Assembly (NCBI RefSeq): GCF_000716535.1
Contig: NZ_JNWV01000005.1
Span: forward strand, 161,034 to 225,033
DNA length: 64,000 nt
Origin: Streptomyces flaveolus
Lineage (GTDB): Bacteria > Actinomycetota > Actinomycetes > Streptomycetales > Streptomycetaceae
Direction of reading: 5' to 3'
Positions within the stretch are counted from its first letter, which is position 1. Each line of letters starts with the position of its first letter. A program made the translations under genes and the position numbers. Under the pieces are notes generated by a model that worked only from the letters and a program-made list of their open reading frames with translations, made no database searches and had not been told where the DNA came from. Shown piece after piece: positions 1 through 7,240 of the stretch.

Positions 1-170
1 GCGCCCGGCGACGTGGCGCCCGTCACCTTGGGCCCCGTTCGGCCCCGATTGTGAGAAGAGCCACCGATGGGGCGCATTGTTCCGCCGGGTCGCTGGGGCG
101 GCGGCGTGTACGCGCGGCCGGGCGGTGCTCCTCGCTTATCGTCGGCCAGACACCGACATCCGGAGTGAAA

Positions 171-1265
171 ATGGACAAAGCGGATGAACTGGTTGGTGTG
201 ACGGAGGGTGTGGCGGCCGTACCCCACCCCGAGCCGCCCGCGCGCCGCGTCCGGCCGTGGCCACCGGGCGCCGGCCCGAGGCCCTGGCCGACGGGCGCCG
301 CGCCCCGGGCGTGGCCCCTGGGTGCCGCCCTGGCGGTCACCACCGGCGCCCTGGCCGCGCTGCTCCTGGCCGGCACGCCGTGGCTGAACCATCCGGCCGT
401 CCAGGCCTGGCGCACCGTCTGCCTGGCCATCACCGTTCAGGCGCTCCCCTTCCTGCTCCTCGGCACCGCCCTGTCCGGCGCCATCAACGCCTTCGTGCCG
501 GCCGACCTGTTCACCCGGGTGCTGCCCAAGCGGCCGGCTCTCGCCGTCCCGGTCGCCGGTGCCGCCGGCGCGATCCTGCCGGGCTGCGAGTGCGCCTCCG
601 TGCCCGTCGCGAGCAGCCTGATCCGCCGGGGCGTGACACCGGCCGCCGCCTTCGCCTTCCTGCTCTCCGCGCCCGCGATCAACCCCGTCGTCCTCACGGC
701 CACCGCCGTCGCCTTCCCGGGCGACCCCGCGATGGTCGCCGCGCGGCTGCTCGCCTCCCTCGCCACGGCGGCCGTCATGGGCTGGCTGTGGCTCTGGCTC
801 GGCAAGGAGAAGTGGCTGCGCCCGCTCCTGCGCCACCGGCACGCCGGCCACCAGCACGGGCACAGCCGGTGGACCGAGTTCCGGCTCGGTTTCCAGCACG
901 ACTTCCTGCACGCCGGCGGCTTCCTCGTGCTCGGCGCCATGGCCGCCGCCACCTTCAACGTCACCGTGCCGGGCTCCGTCCTCGACGCCTTCTCCGGCTC
1001 ACCCTGGCTCTCGGTGCTCTTCCTGGCCCTCCTCGCCGTACTGCTGGCCGTCTGCTCGGAGGCCGACGCGTTCGTCGCGGCCTCGCTCACCGGTTTCTCG
1101 CCGACCGCCCGGCTCGCGTTCCTGGTCGTCGGGCCGATGGTCGACCTGAAGTTGATCGCGCTTCAGGCGGGCACCTTCGGCCGTGCCTTCGCCTGGCGGT
1201 TCTCCACGGCGACCACCGTCGTGGCCGTCACCGCGAGCGTCCTGATCGGAGGCGCGCTGCTGTGA
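171..1265 (+). CDS. UPF0718/YcgR-type permease
   Basis: Polytopic inner-membrane protein of the UPF0718 permease family (Bacillus YcgR-like), 364 residues. Seen: a Pro/Arg-rich cytoplasmic N-terminus, then several long hydrophobic segments. The family signature GCECASVPV is followed by a conserved segment reading AFLLSAPAINPVVL, and a second Gly-rich segment with GPMVDLKLIALQ lies near the C-terminus. A His-rich loop (HRHAGHQHGH) sits mid-protein. An in-frame GTG exists at 51, but the ATG at 171 has a GGAGTG element just upstream and begins a more credible N-terminus. The stop overlaps the GTG start of the next gene by four bases, so the two are coupled. Substrate is unknown. The His loop and the Zur-linked Bacillus homologues suggest a metal, which is inference. 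Confidence 0.85.
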   Translation: MDKADELVGVTEGVAAVPHPEPPARRVRPWPPGAGPRPWPTGAAPRAWPLGAALAVTTGALAALLLAGTPWLNHPAVQAWRTVCLAITVQALPFLLLGTALSGAINAFVPADLFTRVLPKRPALAVPVAGAAGAILPGCECASVPVASSLIRRGVTPAAAFAFLLSAPAINPVVLTATAVAFPGDPAMVAARLLASLATAAVMGWLWLWLGKEKWLRPLLRHRHAGHQHGHSRWTEFRLGFQHDFLHAGGFLVLGAMAAATFNVTVPGSVLDAFSGSPWLSVLFLALLAVLLAVCSEADAFVAASLTGFSPTARLAFLVVGPMVDLKLIALQAGTFGRAFAWRFSTATTVVAVTASVLIGGALL

Positions 1266-1990
1266 AACGCCCTCTCCAGGTCCTGCTCCTGGTGCTGACC
1301 GGCACCGGCCTGCTGCACACCGCCCTCCTCACCGACACCTACCTGCGCTACGTCAAGGCCGGACTGCGCCCCGCGCTGATCGTGTCCGGCGTGGTCCTGC
1401 TGCTGCTCGGCCTGGCGGGCGCGGTCACCCGGGACCGGCGGCCCACGGCCGGCGACACCGGGCACGGCCACGACCACACCGGCATCCCGCGCGTCGCCTG
1501 GCTGCTGTTCCTCCCCGCGCTCAGCCTGCTCGTCCACCCCCCGCCCGCGCTCGGCGCGTACACCGCGGCCCGCGCCGACACCAAGCCCGTCGCCGTGCAG
1601 AAGGGGTTCGCGCCGCTGCCCGCGACCTCGCCGCTGCCGCTGACCCTCACCGACTTCACCAAACGGGTCCAGCAGGACCGCGGCCGGGCCATCGAGCACC
1701 GCACCGTCCGGCTGACCGGCTTCGTCACCCCGGCCGGCGAGGGCGACGGCTGGTACCTGACCCGCATCATCTTCTCCTGCTGCGCGGCGGACTCCCAGAC
1801 GGTCAAGGTGCGCGTGTACGGCGGTGAGGCACCGCCCGCCGACACCTGGCTGGAGGTGACCGGCACCTGGCACCCGCGCGGCACGCTGGGCACCAGGACC
1901 GCGGAGGCGGCACTCGACGTCAGGGACGTCCGACCCGTCGCCCAGCCGGTGAACGCCTACACCGACGACCTGCCGCTCACGCCTTCCTAG
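1262..1990 (+). CDS. TIGR03943-family putative permease subunit (YcgQ-like)
   Basis: 242-residue partner of the preceding permease; this pairing is the usual arrangement of the YcgR/YcgQ families. Seen: two N-terminal hydrophobic helices, a His-rich linker (GHGHDHTG), a third hydrophobic stretch, then an extracytoplasmic domain carrying the family motif FSCCAADSQTVKVRVYG near residues 180-195. The GTG start at 1262 lies inside the upstream stop codon region (GTGA overlap), indicating translational coupling. The two proteins probably form one transport complex. What it carries cannot be read from the sequence. Confidence 0.85.
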   Translation: MKRPLQVLLLVLTGTGLLHTALLTDTYLRYVKAGLRPALIVSGVVLLLLGLAGAVTRDRRPTAGDTGHGHDHTGIPRVAWLLFLPALSLLVHPPPALGAYTAARADTKPVAVQKGFAPLPATSPLPLTLTDFTKRVQQDRGRAIEHRTVRLTGFVTPAGEGDGWYLTRIIFSCCAADSQTVKVRVYGGEAPPADTWLEVTGTWHPRGTLGTRTAEAALDVRDVRPVAQPVNAYTDDLPLTPS

Positions 1991-2352
1991 GGACGCGACG
2001 ACCTGGCCGCTCCCCGGGAAGCGCTCGGGGCCGTCGCTCCCCGGGCCCGCTCATGGCCGGTTCGCACGGCTGCCCGGGCCGGTTCCCAAGGCCGTCAGGA
2101 CGGGTTCCCGGGGTGGCTCGTCGCAGGCTCCCAGGGCCCCGCGGGACCGGCTCCCGAGGCCGCTTCCGGCCGGTCGGGAGGCGCGGTCGGCCGGAAGGCG
2201 CCCGATGCCGAAGAGAGGCCCGGCCCGTAGCGGACGACCGGCCGGGACAGGTGCAGGATGGTGTCATGACCCTCGCTCGGGCGACCGGGTCCGGGAGACC
2301 GCGGGGGCCACTGCGGGTTCCGGTCGCCGCTGGGCGAGAGGAGGCGGTGACG
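1991..2352. other. 362-bp intergenic region
   Basis: No gene is convincing here. An in-frame ATG at 2266 could lengthen the next protein by 29 residues, but it lacks a Shine-Dalgarno and the added sequence looks non-coding. The region is rich in short GGCCGG/CCGG repeats and probably carries the promoter of the gene at 2353. No clear hairpin terminator or recognised operator was found. Confidence 0.5.
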
Positions 2353-2955
2353 ATGACACGGACACCTCCCACGACGGTCACCCGGGTGCGGCTGTGGCGG
2401 TGGCGGCGCAACCCGCTGCGGCGGCACAGCGATGTCGTCGAGGCCTGGATCGTCCTGGCCGGCTGGGTGCTGGCCCTGGTCGTCGGGGTCTTCGCGGGCC
2501 TGTGGGCGGCCCACGCCTCCGACACGGCGTTCGCGGCACGGCTGGCCCACCTGCACCCCGTGTCCGCCGTCCTCACCGACGACGCGGCGCGGACCCCCGC
2601 CGCGGGCAGCGGTTACGACGACGGGCGGGTCTGGGCCCCCGTGCGCTGGACGGGCCCGGACGGTTCGGCGCACACCGACCGGGCGAAGGTCCTGCCGGGC
2701 GCCCCCGCCGGAACCCGGGTGGAGGTGTGGACGAACCAGGCGGACCGCGTCGTGTCGGCCCCCGTCACCGGGGCGGCTGCCGACCTGCAGTCGGCGCTCA
2801 CCGGCGTCCTCGTGGCCCCGGCGGTCGGCGCGCTGGTCTGGGGCGCGGGATGGCTGGTCCGCGGCCGGCTCATCCGGCGGCGCCTGGCCGAGTGGGACGA
2901 GGAGTGGCGGCAGATCGGACCCCGGTGGGGAAACCTCAGCGGAGGGCGGGGCTGA
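2353..2955 (+). CDS. Rv1733c-like membrane protein
   Basis: 200-residue membrane protein of the type found in many copies in Streptomyces and related to Mycobacterium Rv1733c. Seen: a basic N-terminus (RLWRWRRNPLRRHSD), TM1 at about residues 32-53, a roughly 100-residue extracytoplasmic domain with the pattern VRWTGPDGSAHTDRAKV, TM2 at about 150-170 and a basic cytoplasmic tail (RRRLAEWDEEW). The ATG at 2353 follows AGGAGG at 2339-2344 with ideal spacing, which fixes the start. Function is unknown; family members are often linked to dormancy-type (DosR-like) regulons, but no such site was confirmed here. Confidence 0.8.
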   Translation: MTRTPPTTVTRVRLWRWRRNPLRRHSDVVEAWIVLAGWVLALVVGVFAGLWAAHASDTAFAARLAHLHPVSAVLTDDAARTPAAGSGYDDGRVWAPVRWTGPDGSAHTDRAKVLPGAPAGTRVEVWTNQADRVVSAPVTGAAADLQSALTGVLVAPAVGALVWGAGWLVRGRLIRRRLAEWDEEWRQIGPRWGNLSGGRG

Positions 2956-3128
2956 CCAGGGCCGCGACCGGCACGCGCCCCCTGCACCTACCACGGAGGT
3001 TGTACACCGGCCCGGCCCTACCGCGGCCGGTGGAGCCGGGCGTCAACTCCCGGGTTGGCGACGTGCGGACCCCCGGCACGTAGCTTGTGTGCCGTGCCGA
3101 GAGGCACTCGTCAACCAGGGGGAAACAC

Positions 3129-3578
3129 ATGCGGACGAACATCTTCACCAGGACCCTCATCGCCACCGCGACCACGGTGGCGCTGGCCGCGGGCAGCCTC
3201 GCCGCCGCGGGCACCAGCTTCGCGGCGTCCGCGACGGCCCACCCGGCGGCGGCCACCGAGGCCGTCACCCCGCAGGCGGTGAACAACCTCGGCCTGACCT
3301 CCGCCCAGGCGAAGAAGGTCCAGCGCTGGCTGAAGACGTACTGGAACTACCGGAACTCCATTGACGGCAAGCTCGGCACCAACAGCTGGAAGGCCTTCCA
3401 GCGCTGCCTGAAGAAGTACTGGGGCTACACCGGCCCGATCGACGGCATCGTCGGCAAGGGCACGATCAAGGCACTCCAGCGGCTCCTGAAGGACAGCTAC
3501 GGCTACCGCGGCCCCATCGACGGCATCGCGGGCTCCGGTACCAAGGCCGCGTTCAAGCGGTTCGCCGACGCGCACTGA
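3129..3578 (+). CDS. secreted peptidoglycan-binding-repeat protein
   Basis: 149 residues. Seen: a classical signal peptide with a basic start (MRTNIFTR), a hydrophobic Ala-rich core and a likely cleavage after SFAASA near residue 32. The mature part holds three tandem peptidoglycan-binding-like units of about 35 residues, each built on the pattern Y-x-G/N-x-I-D-G-x-x-G-x-x-T-x-x-A-x-x-R (NSIDGKLG, GPIDGIVG, GPIDGIAG). There is no catalytic domain, so the protein probably only binds cell wall. An AGGGGG element just before the ATG at 3129 supports this start over the in-frame ATG at 3087. It sits alone between unrelated genes, presumably monocistronic. Confidence 0.85.
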   Translation: MRTNIFTRTLIATATTVALAAGSLAAAGTSFAASATAHPAAATEAVTPQAVNNLGLTSAQAKKVQRWLKTYWNYRNSIDGKLGTNSWKAFQRCLKKYWGYTGPIDGIVGKGTIKALQRLLKDSYGYRGPIDGIAGSGTKAAFKRFADAH

Positions 3579-3714
3579 GCCCCCGCACGGCGGCCTGAGC
3601 GCACCGCCCTCCGTCCCGCTGCCGGACGGAGGGCACCGGGCGAGGGCGTCGGGGAGGACGAGCCCTACGAGCGAACGAGGGCGTGATCACGCCCTGCGGG
3701 GTTACCCGGCCGGT

Positions 3715-4779
3715 ATGGCGAAGCTGCACGTACCACGGCGGCACCACCGGCAGGCCGCAGACGAGACCCCCGAGCCGCGGATCCCCGCGCCGGACGAGGC
3801 CGGACCCGCCCAGGACGTCGAGCGACGGGCGCCCGACAGCCCCGTGAAGCTGCCCCGGCGCGCCTGGCCGGCGGTGTTCAAGGGCTCACTGCGCGAGTTC
3901 CGCGACGACGAGCTGACCGACCGCGCCGCGGCGCTCACCTACTACACCGTCCTGTCCCTGTTCCCGGCCCTGCTGGTGCTGGTCTCCCTGCTGGCCGTCG
4001 CCGGCCGCTCGGTCACGGACAAGGTCCTGGCCAACCTGCGGAACCTCGCCCCGGGACCCGCCCGCGACATCATCACCCGGGCGGTCGAACAGCTCCAGAA
4101 CAGCGCCGGAACCGGCTCCCTCGTCGCCGTCCTCGGCCTCGTGCTGGCCGTGTGGTCGGCGTCCGGCTACGTGGCCGCGTTCATCCGCGCCGCCAACGCC
4201 GTCTACGACATGCCCGAGGGCCGCCCGGTCTGGAAACTCCTCCCGGTGCGCGTCGGCGTCACCGTCGTCCTCATGGTCCTCGCCGTGGCCAGCGCGCTCA
4301 TCGTGGTCTTCACCGGCGGCCTGGCCCGCCGCGCCGGGGACGCGCTCGGGCTCGGCGACACGGCGCTGACCGTGTGGGCCATCGCCAAATGGCCCGTGCT
4401 GGTCCTGCTCGTCACCGTGATGATCGCCATCCTGTACTGGGCGACCCCGAACGCCAAGGTCAAGGGATTCCGGTGGATCACCCCCGGCAGCGTCCTCGCC
4501 CTGCTGATCTGGATGGCCGCCTCCGCCGGCTTCGCGTTCTACGTCGCCAACTTCGCCTCCTACAACAAGACCTACGGCACCATGGCCGGCGTCATCGTCT
4601 TCCTGGTCTGGCTGTGGATCACCAACCTGGCCATCCTGCTGGGGCTGGAGTTCGACGCGGAGACCGTACGGCAGCGGGCCATCGCGGGCGGCCATCCACC
4701 CCGGGCCGAGCCTTACACCCAGCCCCGCGACACCAGGAAGTGGAACGAGGAGGACGTACGCCGCCTGGACGAGACCTGA
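3715..4779 (+). CDS. YihY/BrkB-family inner membrane protein
   Basis: 354-residue polytopic membrane protein of the YihY/virulence factor BrkB family. Seen: a hydrophilic N-terminus, the family motif region DELTDRAAALTYYTVLSLFPALL at about residues 64-86 and then about six transmembrane helices. The conserved segment with YNKTYGTMAGVIVFLVWLWITN lies near residue 290, followed by a charged cytoplasmic tail. The length matches actinobacterial members. The family is broadly conserved but its biochemical role is unsettled; the old RNase BN assignment was withdrawn. No operon partner is evident, since the next gene is on the opposite strand. Confidence 0.88.
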   Translation: MAKLHVPRRHHRQAADETPEPRIPAPDEAGPAQDVERRAPDSPVKLPRRAWPAVFKGSLREFRDDELTDRAAALTYYTVLSLFPALLVLVSLLAVAGRSVTDKVLANLRNLAPGPARDIITRAVEQLQNSAGTGSLVAVLGLVLAVWSASGYVAAFIRAANAVYDMPEGRPVWKLLPVRVGVTVVLMVLAVASALIVVFTGGLARRAGDALGLGDTALTVWAIAKWPVLVLLVTVMIAILYWATPNAKVKGFRWITPGSVLALLIWMAASAGFAFYVANFASYNKTYGTMAGVIVFLVWLWITNLAILLGLEFDAETVRQRAIAGGHPPRAEPYTQPRDTRKWNEEDVRRLDET

Positions 4780-4801
4780 CGCGCCCGCCCTCCCCGCTCG
4801 G

Positions 4802-5551
4802 TCACGCGGCGTAGCCGCCGTCCACCGAGAACTCCGCGCCCGTCACGTACGCCGCCTCCGGCCCCGCCAGGAACGCCACCACGGACGCCACCTCCGCCGC
4901 CGTACCGAACCGGCCCAGGGCGGTCATGGCCGCCTGACCGGACGCGTACGGGCCGTCCGCGGGGTTCATGTCCGTGTCCGTCGGCCCCGGATGCACGACG
5001 TTCGCCGTGATGCCGCGCTCGGCCAGCTCCCGCGCCAGAGCCTTCGTCAGCCCCACCACGGCCGACTTGCTCATCGCGTACAGCGTGGCTCCCGGCCCCG
5101 AGACCCGCGCCGTGACACAACTGCCCACCGTGATGATCCGCCCGCCGTGACCCATGACCGCGGCGGCGGACCGGGCGGCCAGGAAGACCCCGCGCACGTT
5201 CACCGCGAGGAGCCGGTCGACGTCGGCGAGGGACAGGCTCTCCAGCGGCCCCATCATCCCGACGGCCGCGTTGCCCACCAGCACGTCCAGCCCGCCCAGT
5301 TCCTCCGCCGCGCGCCGCACCGCGTCCGCCGCCTCCGCCGCGTCCGCCGCGTCCGCGCGCAGCGCCACCGCCCGCCGCCCCAGCGCCTCGATGTCCCGCA
5401 CGACCTCCTCGGCCGCGTCCTTGCCCCGCACATAGGTCACGGCCACGTCCGCGCCCTCCCGCGCCAGTCGCCGTGCCGTCGCCGCGCCGATGCCCCGGCT
5501 GCCGCCGGTGACCAGTGCCGTCCTGCCCCGCAGATTCGATTCCGAAGTCAT
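4802..5551 (-). CDS. short-chain dehydrogenase/reductase (SDR)
   Basis: 249-residue classical SDR oxidoreductase. Seen: the N-terminal nucleotide-binding motif TGGSRGIG (residues 15-22), VGNAAVG in the NAG position, Ser in the TVGSCVT strand, the catalytic YAMSK motif, and the C-terminal family signature FSVDGGYAA. It is closest in style to 3-oxoacyl-ACP reductase/glucose dehydrogenase-like SDRs using NADP(H). The substrate is not predictable. The ATG at 5551 starts directly at the Rossmann fold; upstream in-frame sequence to 5779 looks non-coding and overlaps the divergent gene's promoter. Confidence 0.85.
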   Translation of the reverse strand: MTSESNLRGRTALVTGGSRGIGAATARRLAREGADVAVTYVRGKDAAEEVVRDIEALGRRAVALRADAADAAEAADAVRRAAEELGGLDVLVGNAAVGMMGPLESLSLADVDRLLAVNVRGVFLAARSAAAVMGHGGRIITVGSCVTARVSGPGATLYAMSKSAVVGLTKALARELAERGITANVVHPGPTDTDMNPADGPYASGQAAMTALGRFGTAAEVASVVAFLAGPEAAYVTGAEFSVDGGYAA

Positions 5552-5729
5552 GTGTCCATCCCAGCCGACGGCCAGGGCAGACACCGGCGGCGAACGGACA
5601 TCGACCTCGACGCGGCGGCGTGCGCCCAGCCCTGCCGGGAAAGTTCGGCCGGAGGCACGTCTCCCACGCCGATCCCGGTCCTCCCGCAGGCCGATGGCGC
5701 GCCCGGGTGTCTTTGGGCAGGCTGACGGC

Positions 5730-7061
5730 ATGACACGACCACAGCCACTGCTGCTGCCGCATCCGCAGGCACAGCTCACCGAGCCGCTCCCGTACCACCG
5801 TCTGGCCCGCCTCTCACCGCGCTACCGGTGGTGGCGCCCCCTGCTCGGGACCCTGGTCGTGGCCGTGGCGTACGTGACCACCGTGGTCCTCCTGATGCTC
5901 GTCGTCGAGGCCCTGGGCTCGGGCATGGGCTACCCCCAGGACGACGACGGGTGGCCTGAGTTCGGCCCCGTCTCCGGCACCGCCGTGGACCTGCTCACCA
6001 TCGCGGCCGGCATACCCGTCGTGCTGCTGATCGTGCGCTGGATCGGACGCCGCCCGGCCGGCACGGTGTCCTCCGTGACCGGCCGGCTGAGATGGCGCTG
6101 GATGCTGCTGTGCGTGCTGACCGCCGTGCCGATCCTGGGCCTCGCGATGGGCTGCATGTTCCTGCTCCCCGCGGACGGCGAGCCGGAGAGCCAGTGGGTG
6201 GGGTGGCCGGCCTTCGGACGGGCCGTCGCCATGCTGGTGGTGCTGGTGCCGGTGCAGGCGGCCGCGGAGGAGTACGTGTTCCGCGGCTGGCTGACGCAGA
6301 CCGCCGGGGCGTTCCTGCGCTCGCCGTGGGCCGCGTTCCTGCCGCAGGCGGTGCTGTTCGCCGCCGCCCACGGCTGGGGCACGCCCTGGGGCTTCGCCGA
6401 CCTGGTCGTGTTCGGCGTGGCCGCGGGCTGGCTGACCTGGCGCACCGGCGGACTGGAGGCGTCCATCGCCCTGCACACCGTCAACAACCTTCTCGCCTTC
6501 GGCGTCTCGGCCGCCGTCGTGGACGGGCTCACCAGCGATGAGACGGCGGCGGACGCGAGTTGGCAGCTCGTCGCGTTCGACGTGCTGAGCATCGCGCTGT
6601 ACACGGCGGCCGTGGCGTGGTGGCTGCGCCGCCGCCGACTGGACCGCACGGCTCCGGCACCGCGGCCACCTGCTCTCGTACCGGGGTACCCGTACGGCCA
6701 CGGCGTCCCGCTGCCGCAGCAGTGGCCGGGGCAGTGGCCGGGCCAACCGGGGCCGGGCGCGGGATATGCCGGGGTGTGGGCGGGGCAGCCTGGGCCGGGC
6801 GCGGGATACGCCGGGGCGTGGGCGGGGCAGCCGGGATGGGGGCCGGGGATGGCAGGGGCTCCGCCGTGGGTGGGGCAGCCGGGAGCCGGTGCGGCCGGTG
6901 TCGGGCCGTGGGCCGGTCAGGCCGGACCGGGTGGGGGCGTTCCCCTGACGGCATCGGACGGGGCCGTCCCCCCACCGTCCTCGGCCGGCCCACCGACGGC
7001 CGGTACGGCCCTTCCGCCCCCGTCTCCGGGCGCCGTGGAAGACGGCACGGACCGTCCGTAG
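5730..7061 (+). CDS. CPBP-family intramembrane metalloprotease with repetitive tail
   Basis: 443 residues. Seen: about eight hydrophobic segments and the CPBP (Abi/Rce1-like) motifs EEYVFRGWL (EExxxR), a His in AAAHGWGTPWG and a final HTVNN motif, which together form the metal site of this family. After about residue 310 the protein changes to a soluble Gly/Pro/Ala tail of roughly 130 residues. That tail repeats Q-P-G-P-G-A-G-Y-A-G-x-W-A-G units at least three times and probably lies in the cytoplasm. The ATG at 5730 was chosen because upstream in-frame sequence to 5490 is the antisense of the SDR gene. Family members process prenylated proteins or act in peptide immunity; no partner is visible here. 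Confidence 0.85.
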   Translation: MTRPQPLLLPHPQAQLTEPLPYHRLARLSPRYRWWRPLLGTLVVAVAYVTTVVLLMLVVEALGSGMGYPQDDDGWPEFGPVSGTAVDLLTIAAGIPVVLLIVRWIGRRPAGTVSSVTGRLRWRWMLLCVLTAVPILGLAMGCMFLLPADGEPESQWVGWPAFGRAVAMLVVLVPVQAAAEEYVFRGWLTQTAGAFLRSPWAAFLPQAVLFAAAHGWGTPWGFADLVVFGVAAGWLTWRTGGLEASIALHTVNNLLAFGVSAAVVDGLTSDETAADASWQLVAFDVLSIALYTAAVAWWLRRRRLDRTAPAPRPPALVPGYPYGHGVPLPQQWPGQWPGQPGPGAGYAGVWAGQPGPGAGYAGAWAGQPGWGPGMAGAPPWVGQPGAGAAGVGPWAGQAGPGGGVPLTASDGAVPPPSSAGPPTAGTALPPPSPGAVEDGTDRP

Positions 7062-7240
7062 GCCGCGGCCGGCCTCGGCGCTCAGGCGGTGTGCAGAGCT
7101 GAGTGCAGCGTGCGGACCGCCAGGTCGATGGCCGCCGCTGCCGCGTGGGTGCCGTGCAGGGCGTTCAGCAGTGCTGCGAGGGGTCGGCTCCGGACTTTCG
7201 GCGCGCGATGCGATCGGGACCGTGTCTTCGGGCCCTGCTC

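Noticed and set aside
162..180. Zur-type operator before the permease pair
   Set aside because: Only a half-like TGAAAATG at the start codon; no palindromic partner.
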